Below, in pieces: positions 35,204-45,349 of a stretch of DNA of 64,000 bases (its first letter is position 1; each line of letters opens with the position of its first letter). Under the pieces are notes generated by a model. It made no database searches. It was not told the origin of the DNA and worked only from the letters and a program-made list of their open reading frames with translations. The stretch is from an uncultured Erysipelotrichaceae bacterium (GTDB lineage: Bacteria; Bacillota_I; Bacilli_A; Erysipelotrichales; Erysipelotrichaceae). Location of the stretch: positions 53,760 to 117,759 of the forward strand of contig CANDJN010000002.1 in assembly GCA_947385085.1 (NCBI GenBank), read 5' to 3'. The position numbers and the translations under genes are program-made.

Positions 35204-38200
35204 ATGAATCAACGACTGTTTGTAAAAAAGAAAGCAGCCTTTACCGTAGAGGCAGAGTCATTATGTCACGATCTCAAAACCAATTTGAATCTGACCGGAT
35301 TAAACCATATCATTCTATATAATATATACGATATTTATCATGCGGATGAACAGGACTTGGAGCTGTTAAAAACCAAAGTGCTGAGTGAAGCAGTTACGGA
35401 CGAAGTGTTCGATGAAGTTTCATTAGAGGACGCCTGTTATGTGGCGTATGAATGCCTACCCGGACAATACGATCAACGGGCCGACAGTGCCCAGCAGTGC
35501 TTGATGCTGTTAAATAATAAGCAGGATGTCATCATCAAAAGCGGACGACTCGTAATTTTAGAAGGAACGATCCTTCCCAAACAGATTGATGCGGTCAAGC
35601 ATTACTTGATTAATCCAGTGGAAATGCGTGAAAAAGATTTATCCCTGCTTCAACCCGAAGCGGATGCCAAGGCAGAACCGGTATCGATACTGGAAGGCTT
35701 CTGCGTTATGGATGATGAAGCATTAGGCAAACTGCGCTTAGATCAGGGCTTGGCGATGAGCCTGGCGGATGTCAAGCATATCCAAAATTATTTCAAAAAC
35801 GAAGAACGGCGCGATTTGACGCTGACCGAATTAAAGGTGCTGGATACGTATTGGTCTGATCACTGCCGTCATACGACCTTTGAGACGATCTTAAACGATG
35901 TGGTTATTGATGCCGGAATCTTCCATGAACAAATTCAAAAGGCATATGAGAACTATTTAGCATTAAGAAAACGCGTACATGATAACCGCAAGGTCATGAC
36001 ATTAATGGATATGGCAACGATTGCGGGCAAGGCGCTGCGACAAGACGGGAAGCTCAATGATCTGGAAATCAGCGATGAAATCAATGCGTGCAGTGTTGAA
36101 ATCAAGGTAGATGTCGATGGGCAGCTAGAGGATTGGCTGTTGATGTTCAAAAATGAAACGCATAATCACCCAACGGAAATTGAACCGTTTGGCGGCGCTT
36201 CTACATGTATTGGCGGCGCGATCCGCGATCCGTTGTCCGGCAGAAGCTATGTTTATCAGGCAATGCGCATTACCGGTGCGGGCGATATTACCAAACCGTT
36301 AAGTGAAACACTTGCCCACAAACTGCCCCAGCAGCGCATATCAAAGGGAGCGGCAGCCGGTTATTCTTCCTACGGCAACCAGATCGGCTTGGCTACGACA
36401 TATGTAAAGGAATTATATCATGATGGCTATGTGGCAAAGCGCATGGAGGTCGGCGCCGTTGTCGGAGCTGCCCCCAAGGCAAACGTTATGCGCAAAAAAC
36501 CACAGCCGGGTGATATTGTCGTATTGATCGGCGGGGCAACGGGACGTGATGGTATTGGCGGTGCGACCGGCTCCAGTAAGGAACATAACGACACATCCTT
36601 AAGTCAATGCTCCAGCGAGGTACAAAAGGGCAACGCTTTGATGGAACGAAAGCTGCAGCGTTTATTCCGCAATCCTAAGGCAACGCGGCTGATCAAAAAA
36701 GCCAACGACTTCGGTGCGGGCGGCGTCAGTGTAGCCGTTGGCGAAATTGCGGATGGCTTGCGTATTGACTTAGATCAGGTACCGGTAAAATACAGCGGCT
36801 TGAACGGTACCGAGCTGGCTATCTCCGAATCACAGGAACGTATGGCAGTGCTGATTGAGGCGGATAAATTTGAAACCTTTAAGCAGCTTGCCTATGAAGA
36901 AAATCTGGATGCATGCATCGTAGCGCAGGTCAGTGAAGAACCGCGTTTAGTCATGACCTATCACGGTGAAGAAATCGTTAATCTATCCCGTGCTTTCTTG
37001 GATACAAACGGTGTGCGCGGCAACAATGCCGTAACGATGCAATCACCGAAAACGGCAAAAAATCCGTTTGCGTCTGACATCAGCGCATCCGGCAACGATG
37101 GCTTTGTGGAAATGCTAAAGCTGCCCAATGTCGCAAGCCAAATCGGATTATCAGAAATGTTTGACGCTTCCATCGGCAAATCAACGGTATTGATGCCATG
37201 GGGCGGTAAATATCAATTGAGTGAAGAAGAAGGATCTGTACAAAAGCTGCCGGTAATCGGCTTTACCAATACATGTTCCTTGATGACCTATGGCTATCAT
37301 CCCGAACTGGCGGAATATTCTCCGTATTTGGGCGCGGCTTATTCCGTAGTGGAAGCATTGGCAAGGATTACTGCACTGGGCGCAGATTACAAAACGTGTC
37401 GCTTAAGCAATCAGGAATATTTTGAACGCTTAGGCGATGATCCTGATAAATGGGGCAACGTGACCCAGGCAATGCTGGGACTCATCGAAGCACAAATGGC
37501 ATTTGAAACCCCGGCGATTGGTGGAAAGGATTCCATGTCGGGAACCTTCAATGACATCAGCGTTCCTCCGACACTAATCACCTTTGCGGTTACTACAGAA
37601 CAAAGTAAGCATATTACATCCGCCGCATTCAAGCATAGCGGCAGCTATATCTATTATATCAAGCATCATAACAAGGCTGACTATACACCGGATTATGAAG
37701 AATGTCGTCACAATTTCGACAAAATTCATCAATATATCAAGGATGGAAAAATCTGTTCAGCGGCTACCGTGAAATTCGGTGGTTTGGCAGAAACACTAGC
37801 TAAAATGAGCTTTGGTAATCATATCGGTGTGGAGGTAAACACGAAGGAATCGCTGTATGATCGCTCAATTGGTTCGATTGTAGTAGAAACATGCGAGGAA
37901 ATCAACGATCCATCATTTGCGCTTTTGGGTAAAACTACGGCAGCGGAAACATTGAAAATCAACGGTGTCTGCGTAAAGATTAATACGGCAATAGCCACAT
38001 GGAGCGAGCGCTATGCAGCCATTTATCCGGCAGCGGTCAATACGGATCGAAAGAAAATCACAACACCGATCTATGTTAGTGACAAGCCGCGCTTTTCCAC
38101 AAAACAGATTGAACATCCGAAGGTTATCATTCCGGTATTTCCGGGACAAAACTGCGAATACGACACCGCCCAGCAATTTAAACGCGCCGGCGGTGATGTG

Positions 38201-38917
38201 GAAATCGCTGTATTTAACAATTTGAACGTGGAATCCATTCAGCACAGCTTAACCGGCTTGAGCGAGAAAATTGCCAAGGCGCAGATTTTGATGCTAAGTG
38301 GCGGTTTTTCCGCCGGTGATGAACCGGATGGCAGCGGTAAATTTATTGCGAATGTATTAAGCAACGCGCAGATACGCGCCGCAGTACAAACGCTGTTAGA
38401 CAACGACGGCTTGATTTTAGGAATCTGTAATGGTTTCCAGGCATTGATTAAAAGCGGTCTATTGCCTTATGGCGATATTCGTCAGTTAAACGGCAATGAA
38501 CCGACACTATTTCGCAATGACATCAACCGCCACGTATCCCATATTGCATATACGCGTATAACCTCGAATCGTTCGCCGTGGCTGGCATCCTATGAACCCA
38601 AAACCGTACATAGCGTGGCAATGAGCCATGGCGAGGGTAAATTTGTCTGTGATGATGCGACAGCTCAAATGTTAATGGAAAACGGTCAGGTCGCAACCCA
38701 GTATGTCGATTTGGATGGAGATCCAACGATGAACGGCTTATACAATATCAACGGCAGCTGCTTTGCGATCGAAGGAATCACGAGTGCGGATGGGCACATC
38801 TTAGGTAAAATGGGACACAGTGAACGTTATGAAGAAGGATTATTTCAAAATATCAGCGGTGACAAGGATCAAAACATCTTTGAAAACGGAATCAATTATT
38901 TCCGTCATCGCCGATAA
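35204..38917 (+). CDS. purL: Phosphoribosylformylglycinamidine synthase (single-chain PurL)
   Basis: A 1237-residue single polypeptide joining the PurS-like N-terminal part, two synthetase halves and a C-terminal glutamine amidotransferase. The synthetase has YWSDHCRHTTFET and KNETHNHPTEIEPFGGA. The amidotransferase has PGQNCEYDT and the nucleophile motif GICNGFQALIKSGLLP. It makes FGAM from FGAR, glutamine and ATP. The single-chain form is typical of Gram-negative bacteria and some Firmicutes rather than of Bacillus, which has separate purS, purQ and purL. It lies 31 bases after purE. Confidence 0.95.
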   Translation: MNQRLFVKKKAAFTVEAESLCHDLKTNLNLTGLNHIILYNIYDIYHADEQDLELLKTKVLSEAVTDEVFDEVSLEDACYVAYECLPGQYDQRADSAQQCLMLLNNKQDVIIKSGRLVILEGTILPKQIDAVKHYLINPVEMREKDLSLLQPEADAKAEPVSILEGFCVMDDEALGKLRLDQGLAMSLADVKHIQNYFKNEERRDLTLTELKVLDTYWSDHCRHTTFETILNDVVIDAGIFHEQIQKAYENYLALRKRVHDNRKVMTLMDMATIAGKALRQDGKLNDLEISDEINACSVEIKVDVDGQLEDWLLMFKNETHNHPTEIEPFGGASTCIGGAIRDPLSGRSYVYQAMRITGAGDITKPLSETLAHKLPQQRISKGAAAGYSSYGNQIGLATTYVKELYHDGYVAKRMEVGAVVGAAPKANVMRKKPQPGDIVVLIGGATGRDGIGGATGSSKEHNDTSLSQCSSEVQKGNALMERKLQRLFRNPKATRLIKKANDFGAGGVSVAVGEIADGLRIDLDQVPVKYSGLNGTELAISESQERMAVLIEADKFETFKQLAYEENLDACIVAQVSEEPRLVMTYHGEEIVNLSRAFLDTNGVRGNNAVTMQSPKTAKNPFASDISASGNDGFVEMLKLPNVASQIGLSEMFDASIGKSTVLMPWGGKYQLSEEEGSVQKLPVIGFTNTCSLMTYGYHPELAEYSPYLGAAYSVVEALARITALGADYKTCRLSNQEYFERLGDDPDKWGNVTQAMLGLIEAQMAFETPAIGGKDSMSGTFNDISVPPTLITFAVTTEQSKHITSAAFKHSGSYIYYIKHHNKADYTPDYEECRHNFDKIHQYIKDGKICSAATVKFGGLAETLAKMSFGNHIGVEVNTKESLYDRSIGSIVVETCEEINDPSFALLGKTTAAETLKINGVCVKINTAIATWSERYAAIYPAAVNTDRKKITTPIYVSDKPRFSTKQIEHPKVIIPVFPGQNCEYDTAQQFKRAGGDVEIAVFNNLNVESIQHSLTGLSEKIAKAQILMLSGGFSAGDEPDGSGKFIANVLSNAQIRAAVQTLLDNDGLILGICNGFQALIKSGLLPYGDIRQLNGNEPTLFRNDINRHVSHIAYTRITSNRSPWLASYEPKTVHSVAMSHGEGKFVCDDATAQMLMENGQVATQYVDLDGDPTMNGLYNINGSCFAIEGITSADGHILGKMGHSERYEEGLFQNISGDKDQNIFENGINYFRHRR

Positions 38918-38938
38918 AGAAAGGGTAGGAGTGAATTT

Positions 38939-39970
38939 ATGAGTGATCAATATCGTAAGGCCGGCGTGGACTTGGAAGCGGGATATGAAAGTGTCCGCCG
39001 CATTCAAAGCCATGTCGCACGTACCAAGGTCAAAGGCGCAATGGATTCCATCGGTGCCTTTGGCGGCATGTTTGATTTAAGCACATTAGGAATGAAAGAG
39101 CCGGTACTCGTATCGGGAACCGATGGCGTCGGCACAAAATTAATGATTGCCTTTGCGATGGATCGTCACGATACGGTGGGCGTTGATGCCGTGGCAATGT
39201 GTGTGAATGATGTGCTTGTTCAAGGCGCACAGCCGATTTTCTTTCTTGACTACTTGGCGGTCGGAAAAAACGAACCGGCGAAAATCGAACAGCTGGTGAA
39301 GGGTGTTGCGGATGGCTGCGTACAGTCAGAATGCGCCCTGATCGGCGGAGAAACGGCGGAAATGCCGGATATGTATGATCCCAAGCATTATGATATTGCG
39401 GGATTCTGCGTCGGCGCAGTGGAAAAACAAAAGCTGCTCGATGGACAAAGCATCGCTGCGGGTCAGGTGTTAATCGGACTGCCAAGCAGCGGCGCTCATT
39501 CCAACGGCTTTTCCTTAATTCGGAAGGTGCTGTTCAAGGATGCTAAGCTGGACATTCATCAAGCCTATGAGGAATTGGATGGTCAGGTGTTGGGTGATGT
39601 TTTATTAACGCCCACAAAAATTTATGTCAAAGCGATCAAGCACTTACTTCCTGATGAAAAAATCAAGGGGATGTGCCATATTACCGGTGGCGGCTTTTAT
39701 GAGAATGTGCCGCGGATGTTAAAAGAAGGACAGGGCGTGAAAATTAATATGAAATCGTTCCCACGTCCGAAAATTTTTGATCTGATTGCGAAAACAGGAA
39801 ATATTGAAATGAGCGAAATGGCGAATGTATTCAATATGGGCATTGGCTTTATCCTCGCGGTAGATCAGGCGGATGTCAAGGAAACCTTGAAACATTTGAA
39901 AGAAATCAACGAACCGGCTTATGTCATCGGCGAGGTGACAGACAGCGGACAGGTGGAGTTGGTATGGTAA
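38939..39970 (+). CDS. purM: Phosphoribosylaminoimidazole synthetase PurM
   Basis: A 343-residue AIR synthetase, step five of purine synthesis. Signatures: YRKAGVDLEAG, VSGTDGVGTKL, GVDAVAMCVNDVLVQGA, LIGGETAEMPDMY and HITGGGFYENVPRML. Its stop overlaps the purN start by seven bases, so translation is coupled. Confidence 0.96.
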   Translation: MSDQYRKAGVDLEAGYESVRRIQSHVARTKVKGAMDSIGAFGGMFDLSTLGMKEPVLVSGTDGVGTKLMIAFAMDRHDTVGVDAVAMCVNDVLVQGAQPIFFLDYLAVGKNEPAKIEQLVKGVADGCVQSECALIGGETAEMPDMYDPKHYDIAGFCVGAVEKQKLLDGQSIAAGQVLIGLPSSGAHSNGFSLIRKVLFKDAKLDIHQAYEELDGQVLGDVLLTPTKIYVKAIKHLLPDEKIKGMCHITGGGFYENVPRMLKEGQGVKINMKSFPRPKIFDLIAKTGNIEMSEMANVFNMGIGFILAVDQADVKETLKHLKEINEPAYVIGEVTDSGQVELVW

Positions 39971-40551
39971 ACATCGCCATTTTTGCCAGCGGCAGCGGTA
40001 CGAATTTTGAAAATATCGTTAACCGCATCAAGGATCATTCATTACGCGATGTCACATGCGCCGTTTTGATCGTTGATCATGAGGATGCCAAAGCAATCGA
40101 ACGGGCAAAAAGAGCAAATATTCCCTATCACTTTGTGAATCCAAAAGCATATGCGAACAAAGAAGGCTATGAAATAGAAATTCACCACATCTTGCGTGAA
40201 TACAACGTCGAATTGATCGTATTGGCAGGGTATATGCGCTATATCGGCACGGTGTTGCTTAACGCCTATCCCCGGCGCATTATCAATATTCATCCCGCCT
40301 ATTTGCCATCCTTTCCCGGGGCCCATGGCATCCGTGATGCTTATGAGGCAAAGGTATCCTATACCGGTGTGACGGTACACTATGTGGATGAGGGAGTAGA
40401 CACCGGAGAAATCATTGATCAGTGCAAATTGGCGATTGATCCAAGCTGGTCACTTGACGAGCTGGAACAGCATGTTCATGCTTTAGAATATGAATTATTT
40501 CCGCAAATCATTCAGCGGGTAGTCGATCAAATAGAGGAGGAAAAACGATGA
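39964..40551 (+). CDS. purN: Phosphoribosylglycinamide formyltransferase PurN
   Basis: A 195-residue GAR transformylase that uses 10-formyl-tetrahydrofolate. The N-terminal FASGSGTNFENIV, catalytic INIHPAYLPSFPG with the essential His, and GVTVHYVDEGVDTG are present. It overlaps purM and purH at both ends (ATGA with purH). Confidence 0.96.
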   Translation: MVNIAIFASGSGTNFENIVNRIKDHSLRDVTCAVLIVDHEDAKAIERAKRANIPYHFVNPKAYANKEGYEIEIHHILREYNVELIVLAGYMRYIGTVLLNAYPRRIINIHPAYLPSFPGAHGIRDAYEAKVSYTGVTVHYVDEGVDTGEIIDQCKLAIDPSWSLDELEQHVHALEYELFPQIIQRVVDQIEEEKR

Positions 40552-42080
40552 AAAGAGCATTGGTAAGCGTATCTGATAAAACCAATTTGGTGGAATTCGT
40601 AATGGGCTTAACAAAACTGGGCTATGAGATCATTTCCACCGGAGGAACCAAAAAGGCATTGGAGGCAGCCGGTATTTCTACAATCTCCATCAGTGAGATT
40701 ACACATTTTCCCGAAATCATGGATGGTCGCGTGAAGACACTGCACCCTAACGTACACGGCGCTTTATTATGTGTTCGTGATAATGAAAGCCATGTAAAGC
40801 AGCTGAAAGAGCACAATATTGATTACATTGATCTTGTTTGCGTTAACCTGTATCCGTTTAAGGAAACGGTTCAAAAGGCGGGGGTGACACATGAGGAAGT
40901 GATTGAAAACATTGACATCGGTGGTCCGTCCATGTTAAGAAGCGCTGCGAAAAATTATCGCTATATCCCGGTGATCTGTGACCCGAAAGATTATGATGCG
41001 GTATTAAACGAGCTGCGCGAGCATCAGGAGACATGCCCTGTCACAAGAGAGTATTTAGCGGCGAAGGTATTCCGTCATACAGCGCGCTACGATGCGATGA
41101 TAGCCGAATACTTAACAGCACGCACCGATGTGAAATTCCCGGAAAGCTATACCGTTACATATGATAAAGTACAGGATTTGCGCTATGGTGAAAATCCGCA
41201 TCAGGCAGCGTCCTTCTATAAAAATATGAATCCGCAGTATTCCTTAGCCAATGCCAAGCAGCTTCATGGCAAGGAATTATCGTATAATAATATTCAAGAT
41301 GGCAATGCGGCGATTGAAATCTTAAAGGATTTACAGGGACAATGTGCGGTTGTCGGCTTAAAGCACATGAATCCGTGCGGCGTCGGTATCGGCAAGACGA
41401 TCGAGGAAGCATGGGATAAGGCATATGAAGCAGACCCGGTTTCTATCTTTGGTGGTATTGTCGCAATGAACGGCGAAGTAAGCGAAAGCGTTGCCGAAAA
41501 GCTGTCAAAGATCTTCCTGGAAATTATCATCGCGCCGTCATTTACCGATGCGGCATTAGCGATTTTAACCAAGAAAAAGAATATTCGACTCATGGTTCTG
41601 GATACCGATCTGGAGCCAAGCGCAAAGAAAAAGATCACGTATGTTAATGATGGCTTACTGGTACAGGATATTGATGATAAGCGCATTACGGCTGCCGATT
41701 TAACATGTGTGACGAAGCGTCAGCCGAGTGAAGCGGAATTAGAACAGCTCTTACTGGCATGGAAAGTAGTGAAGCATGTCAAATCCAATGCGATCGTATT
41801 GGTAAAGGATAACATGACCGTTGGTGTAGGTGCCGGACAGATGAATCGAGTTGGCGCCGCTAAAATTGCGATTGAACAAGCGCAGGATAAAGCGCAGGGT
41901 TCAGTTATGGGATCGGATGCCTTCTTCCCGATGAGCGATACGGTGGAAGCCGCAGCCGCAGCCGGTGTCACAGCGATTATTCAGCCGGGCGGTTCCATTA
42001 AAGATCAGCTCTCAGTAGATGAGTGCGATCGTCATGGCATTGCCATGGTATATACCGGAGTGCGTCATTTTAAGCATTAA
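40548..42080 (+). CDS. purH: Bifunctional AICAR transformylase/IMP cyclohydrolase PurH
   Basis: A 510-residue enzyme for the last two steps to IMP. The N-terminal MGS-like cyclohydrolase part has STGGTKKAL and GRVKTLHP; the C-terminal transformylase part has RYGENPHQ, LKHMNPCGVG and SDAFFPM, ending in GVRHFKH. It uses 10-formyl-tetrahydrofolate. It is the last gene of the purE-L-M-N-H operon; purC, purF, purD and purB are not in the window. Confidence 0.96.
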   Translation: MKRALVSVSDKTNLVEFVMGLTKLGYEIISTGGTKKALEAAGISTISISEITHFPEIMDGRVKTLHPNVHGALLCVRDNESHVKQLKEHNIDYIDLVCVNLYPFKETVQKAGVTHEEVIENIDIGGPSMLRSAAKNYRYIPVICDPKDYDAVLNELREHQETCPVTREYLAAKVFRHTARYDAMIAEYLTARTDVKFPESYTVTYDKVQDLRYGENPHQAASFYKNMNPQYSLANAKQLHGKELSYNNIQDGNAAIEILKDLQGQCAVVGLKHMNPCGVGIGKTIEEAWDKAYEADPVSIFGGIVAMNGEVSESVAEKLSKIFLEIIIAPSFTDAALAILTKKKNIRLMVLDTDLEPSAKKKITYVNDGLLVQDIDDKRITAADLTCVTKRQPSEAELEQLLLAWKVVKHVKSNAIVLVKDNMTVGVGAGQMNRVGAAKIAIEQAQDKAQGSVMGSDAFFPMSDTVEAAAAAGVTAIIQPGGSIKDQLSVDECDRHGIAMVYTGVRHFKH

Positions 42081-42128
42081 TGAATTTCATCATGCCGATA
42101 TTTCGGTAGAAAGTCATCGAAATGATGG

Positions 42129-42157
42129 TTGATTCTGGAAAAAATTATTTGTATAAT
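42129..42157 (+). promoter_or_regulatory. Promoter of the surface-protein gene
   Basis: TTGATT (42129-42134), 17 bases, TATAAT (42152-42157), 40 bases before the start codon. This separates the following gene from the purine operon. Confidence 0.75.
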
Positions 42158-42197
42158 GGTAATTGTAAAGAATGAGTTTTAGAGAAGAGGAAGAAAC

Positions 42198-43601
42198 ATG
42201 AAAAAGTTATGGACAGGCTCTTTATGCATGATTGCCATTACCGCCATATTAACCGGCTGCTTTGTGATCGGTGATCATCTTGTCAATGCGCAAAGCGCTG
42301 ATCCTGCGTATACCGGTGATGCCCAAGAAAGCAACATGGTGACGATGACGAATGAAAACAGTGAAGCAAAAATACAGCCCTTAAGCAGCGATACGGAAAT
42401 ACGCATATTGATTCATACCGGACCCGATGGTGCGGTGATGGGCGATCCGATCTTGTTAAAGGTCAACGGCGTGGAGAGAATTTATACTCCCGATAGCAGC
42501 GGTGTAGTTTCCCTGATGGTGGATTTGAGCAATGGTTTTGTGCTGATTGAGCCGACACCGGTGATGTATGTGGAATATAATCCTACCAGAATAATGATTG
42601 ATCCGGCAAATGTGCACAGTGAATATATTTTGACGCGGATGGATCTGGATACGACTGAGGAAGGCGTGGGATTTACACTGGTCGGTAAGAGCGAAGCGGA
42701 AAATGAAGCGTTTGCGGCGACACAAAAGGTGACCCTTCCAAAAGGGGAAACAGCTCGCTTAGAGTTGACACTTCCCGCTACGTACCCAGATGGTACCATC
42801 TATTATGGCTACAGCACAACGTCAGATGCGGATGGTGTAGCGAATTATGAAGCTTATCATGGGGTGCTGGAAATCAGCGAAAATACGACAATCTGCGCGT
42901 ATGCGGATGAAACAGCGGTTGGTGGAACAGAGTCAATGCGCCTTTGCCGAGTAATCAGTTTTGCGGATGATAACAATCCTGAAAATCCCGGTGATGATCC
43001 GGTAGAAAAGGACGATCCTAATAAGGATTTAACTTATAAGGATGAAGATGACAATATCTACACCAACGATGAAGTGAAATTACAAATAGATGCGATGGAT
43101 GAATACGCAGAGTATGAGGCAGTGATCAAGGATTTCCCGGAATTTAAATACATTACTTCCGATCATGTGAATTTCTTAGATGTAAAGCTGCTTGCAGGAG
43201 ATGTAGAAGTTCAGCCGGATGGTTCTTACGAATTGATACTGCCTTATCCAAGCGGTGCCGCTGCCAAGGATGAATTTGTTCTGTATCAATTTGTCAATGG
43301 TGAATTAGAAGCATATCAAAACGTAAACTATACTGCCGAAGCGGATGGCATTCACTGTGTTATCACCAATACGGGAACATTTGTGATTGGTTGGAAAGAA
43401 ACCGCGACAGATATTAATGAATCTGATCATGCTAAAGTAGATGAAAACAAGGATGAAAAGCTGTCAAATAAAGCGAATAGCGGCGATACAGGAGGCATCA
43501 ATACCGGCGATGCAAGCAATCCGATGTTATGGATCATGATTTGTACTATAGAAATCATCGGCGGAGTATTCTTCTTTCGTAAAAAACGCAATGCATCATA
43601 A
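42198..43601 (+). CDS. Surface protein with lipobox and C-terminal anchor segment
   Basis: A 467-residue exported protein. The signal peptide contains a lipobox-like LTGC at residues 18-21, and could also be cut later at VNAQS-A. The body has beta-rich repeats and an acidic linker (PENPGDDPVEKDDPNKD) at about 256-275. The C-terminus has NTGDASNPMLW, a hydrophobic stretch and FRKKRNAS, which resembles the TGD-type cell-wall anchors of Firmicute surface proteins but lacks LPXTG. Having both ends is odd; one signal is probably not used. The binding partner is unknown. It has its own promoter. Confidence 0.75.
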   Translation: MKKLWTGSLCMIAITAILTGCFVIGDHLVNAQSADPAYTGDAQESNMVTMTNENSEAKIQPLSSDTEIRILIHTGPDGAVMGDPILLKVNGVERIYTPDSSGVVSLMVDLSNGFVLIEPTPVMYVEYNPTRIMIDPANVHSEYILTRMDLDTTEEGVGFTLVGKSEAENEAFAATQKVTLPKGETARLELTLPATYPDGTIYYGYSTTSDADGVANYEAYHGVLEISENTTICAYADETAVGGTESMRLCRVISFADDNNPENPGDDPVEKDDPNKDLTYKDEDDNIYTNDEVKLQIDAMDEYAEYEAVIKDFPEFKYITSDHVNFLDVKLLAGDVEVQPDGSYELILPYPSGAAAKDEFVLYQFVNGELEAYQNVNYTAEADGIHCVITNTGTFVIGWKETATDINESDHAKVDENKDEKLSNKANSGDTGGINTGDASNPMLWIMICTIEIIGGVFFFRKKRNAS

Positions 43602-43799
43602 CCATACTGTTTCATAATTGCAAGTTTATAACAAAATGAGATTTAAAGAAGAACGCTGATGTGATAGCGTTCTTCTTCGTTTTCGTACCCACGGATTTCG
43701 TAGTGCTATGAAACCATAATATAGTTGCTTAAAATGTCGTTCTTCATTGAAAATGATAGTGTGAACTATTCTTAAATGGAATGGCTGTTTTTCCTCTTT

Positions 43800-44411
43800 T
43801 CATTTGATTGCTTTAGATAATGTGGCTTTAATTGCGCCTTTGGCATGAATGCGAACAACGCTAACTTCATCGTGTGTTGCCATATAAGTCAGTTTCTCTA
43901 AATATGGTCGAACAAAATCTGGCTTTCTTTTCCCTAATACCCGAAACATTTCTGGTGCTTCTATTCGGACTCTTTCGTTTTTATCGTTAAGAAGCTCTGC
44001 AAATATTGGCAAACAATCTTCATACACTGCTGGTGTATTTGTTGCAATGTTTTCAGAAGCCCATATAAAACTCAACCGTACATTAGGGTTTTTATCTTTT
44101 GCCAAGATAAATAGTTCCTTAAAATAAGGGGCAACAAGGCTGTAATCTGCTCTGCCAATACGTCCTAAAGCATTAGCGGTACGCTCTCATAATAAATCAT
44201 TTTCTGAAACGATAAAAGCAGCAATATCTTTTGTATATGGTGCGATTTCCTGCGGATACATCAATCCCATCTCTCCTAAAAGCCACATTGCTTTGGCCGT
44301 TATATTAGGAGATTGATTTTCAAGCAAGGAAGCTACATAAGGAATATTTTGTTTCCAAATAGTTTTATCTTTTGTCAGTTGACCGAGTTCACGATATAAC
44401 TTTTCATCCAT
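43800..44411 (-). pseudogene. HEAT-repeat protein gene split by in-frame TGA
   Basis: Two parts lie in the same frame: 44411-44187, ending ...ENDLL, and 44105-43800, beginning AKDKNPNVRLS. Only the stop TGA at 44187-44189 interrupts them; read through it gives ERTANALGRIGRADYSLV, a normal HEAT helix. A CGA to TGA change of an Arg codon would explain it. The intact protein would have about 203 residues and resembles the DNA alkylation repair/HEAT-like family, though that link is only inferred. The 3' neighbour is the surface-protein gene on the opposite strand. Confidence 0.7.
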
Positions 44412-45141
44412 AAGCGCTGTTTTTACCTTTCTTTTCTCTTTTCTCTCGCAGGCATAATAATCCTACAACAATTATGCACAATGTAATGATACTTGCTATT
44501 GTTGACGACATTGTCATTTTGGGGAACTGTTCAAATTTCAACATATAGGTCACAAAAGCATTGGGGAGATTCACAAAATATGCGACAATCAAGTTGTTTC
44601 CAGAAAATTTGTAAGCAGTAGCAAACCCAATTCCAACGGCGAACAACAAAAGAATATCCTCAAAGGTACGAAATCTCGGATAACCCAGATGGTAGAACGA
44701 AAACATCAATCCAGAAACCAGAATTGCGGTTATTGTGCCAAATTCTTTCTCGAACTTATTTTGGAAAAAACCACGGAATAAAAACTCTTCAAAAAAGGTT
44801 GTCATAATCAGCGGCACAATCCCCATAGGAAGCAAGTTCAATGGCATAAATCCACCTTTAGCCACTATAGGAATAATCTGTCCTCCAATCGAAAAAGCAA
44901 CAAATACTACTAAAATAAAAATTTGCTTTTTCCCAAGTTTCTTAATCCCAAGGAAGTCGAATACATTTGCCTCTTTCCATAATAAGAAAAGGGGGACTAA
45001 AAAGCTAAACAATATGCCATACAGGACATTATAGAAACAAAAGTAATATATCGGTTTAAGAAGCAAATTTGCACAGCCGACACAAAGCACTAATAGTACC
45101 TCTAATGTTGATGCTATAAAAATTATTTTTATCTTATTCAT
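44404..45141 (-). CDS. CPBP family intramembrane metalloprotease
   Basis: A 245-residue protein with about seven to eight transmembrane segments. The CPBP (CAAX protease/bacteriocin-processing) motifs are EEFLFRGFF, at about residues 113-121, and the later FYHLGYPRF. Such proteins cut within the membrane or act in bacteriocin self-protection. It overlaps the KTR gene upstream and the HEAT gene downstream, so it is part of the same minus-strand operon of the accessory island. Confidence 0.82.
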   Translation of the reverse strand: MNKIKIIFIASTLEVLLVLCVGCANLLLKPIYYFCFYNVLYGILFSFLVPLFLLWKEANVFDFLGIKKLGKKQIFILVVFVAFSIGGQIIPIVAKGGFMPLNLLPMGIVPLIMTTFFEEFLFRGFFQNKFEKEFGTITAILVSGLMFSFYHLGYPRFRTFEDILLLFAVGIGFATAYKFSGNNLIVAYFVNLPNAFVTYMLKFEQFPKMTMSSTIASIITLCIIVVGLLCLREKREKKGKNSAYG

Positions 45142-45332
45142 TTTGCTTTGTTCTCCCTCTTTTTATTAAAATCTTTGATAACCGTTACTAGGAATTTTTC
45201 CGCTTCAATCACCATTTCCTGCTTACATTTTGGGCAATAAAGTGGAAAATTCAGCAGGACAGTATCTTCTCTAATTTGATTACGGGTTTTATTTCCGCAA
45301 ACAGGACAGCGCACCCATTCTGTGTTTTTCAT
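45138..45332 (-). CDS. Cysteine-rich KTR domain protein
   Basis: A 64-residue protein with two CxxC pairs (CPVCGN and CPKCKQ) and the phrase RNQIREDTVLLNFPLYCPKC, the typical pattern of the Cys-rich KTR family. A zinc ribbon is likely. The family is common as cargo of conjugative and mobilizable elements of Firmicutes, often near antibiotic-resistance genes; its function is not known. Its stop overlaps the CPBP start. Confidence 0.85.
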   Translation of the reverse strand: MKNTEWVRCPVCGNKTRNQIREDTVLLNFPLYCPKCKQEMVIEAEKFLVTVIKDFNKKRENKAK

Positions 45333-45349
45333 TTGACCACCTCGCTATC

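Noticed and set aside
5059..44189. TGA read as Trp (code 4), because three otherwise intact genes are each interrupted by a TGA
   Set aside because: TGA ends several healthy, overlapping genes (CYTH, serS, purN, rsmA), and tryptophan is coded by TGG within the same broken genes. The nonsense codons also include TAA in the DUF998 gene.
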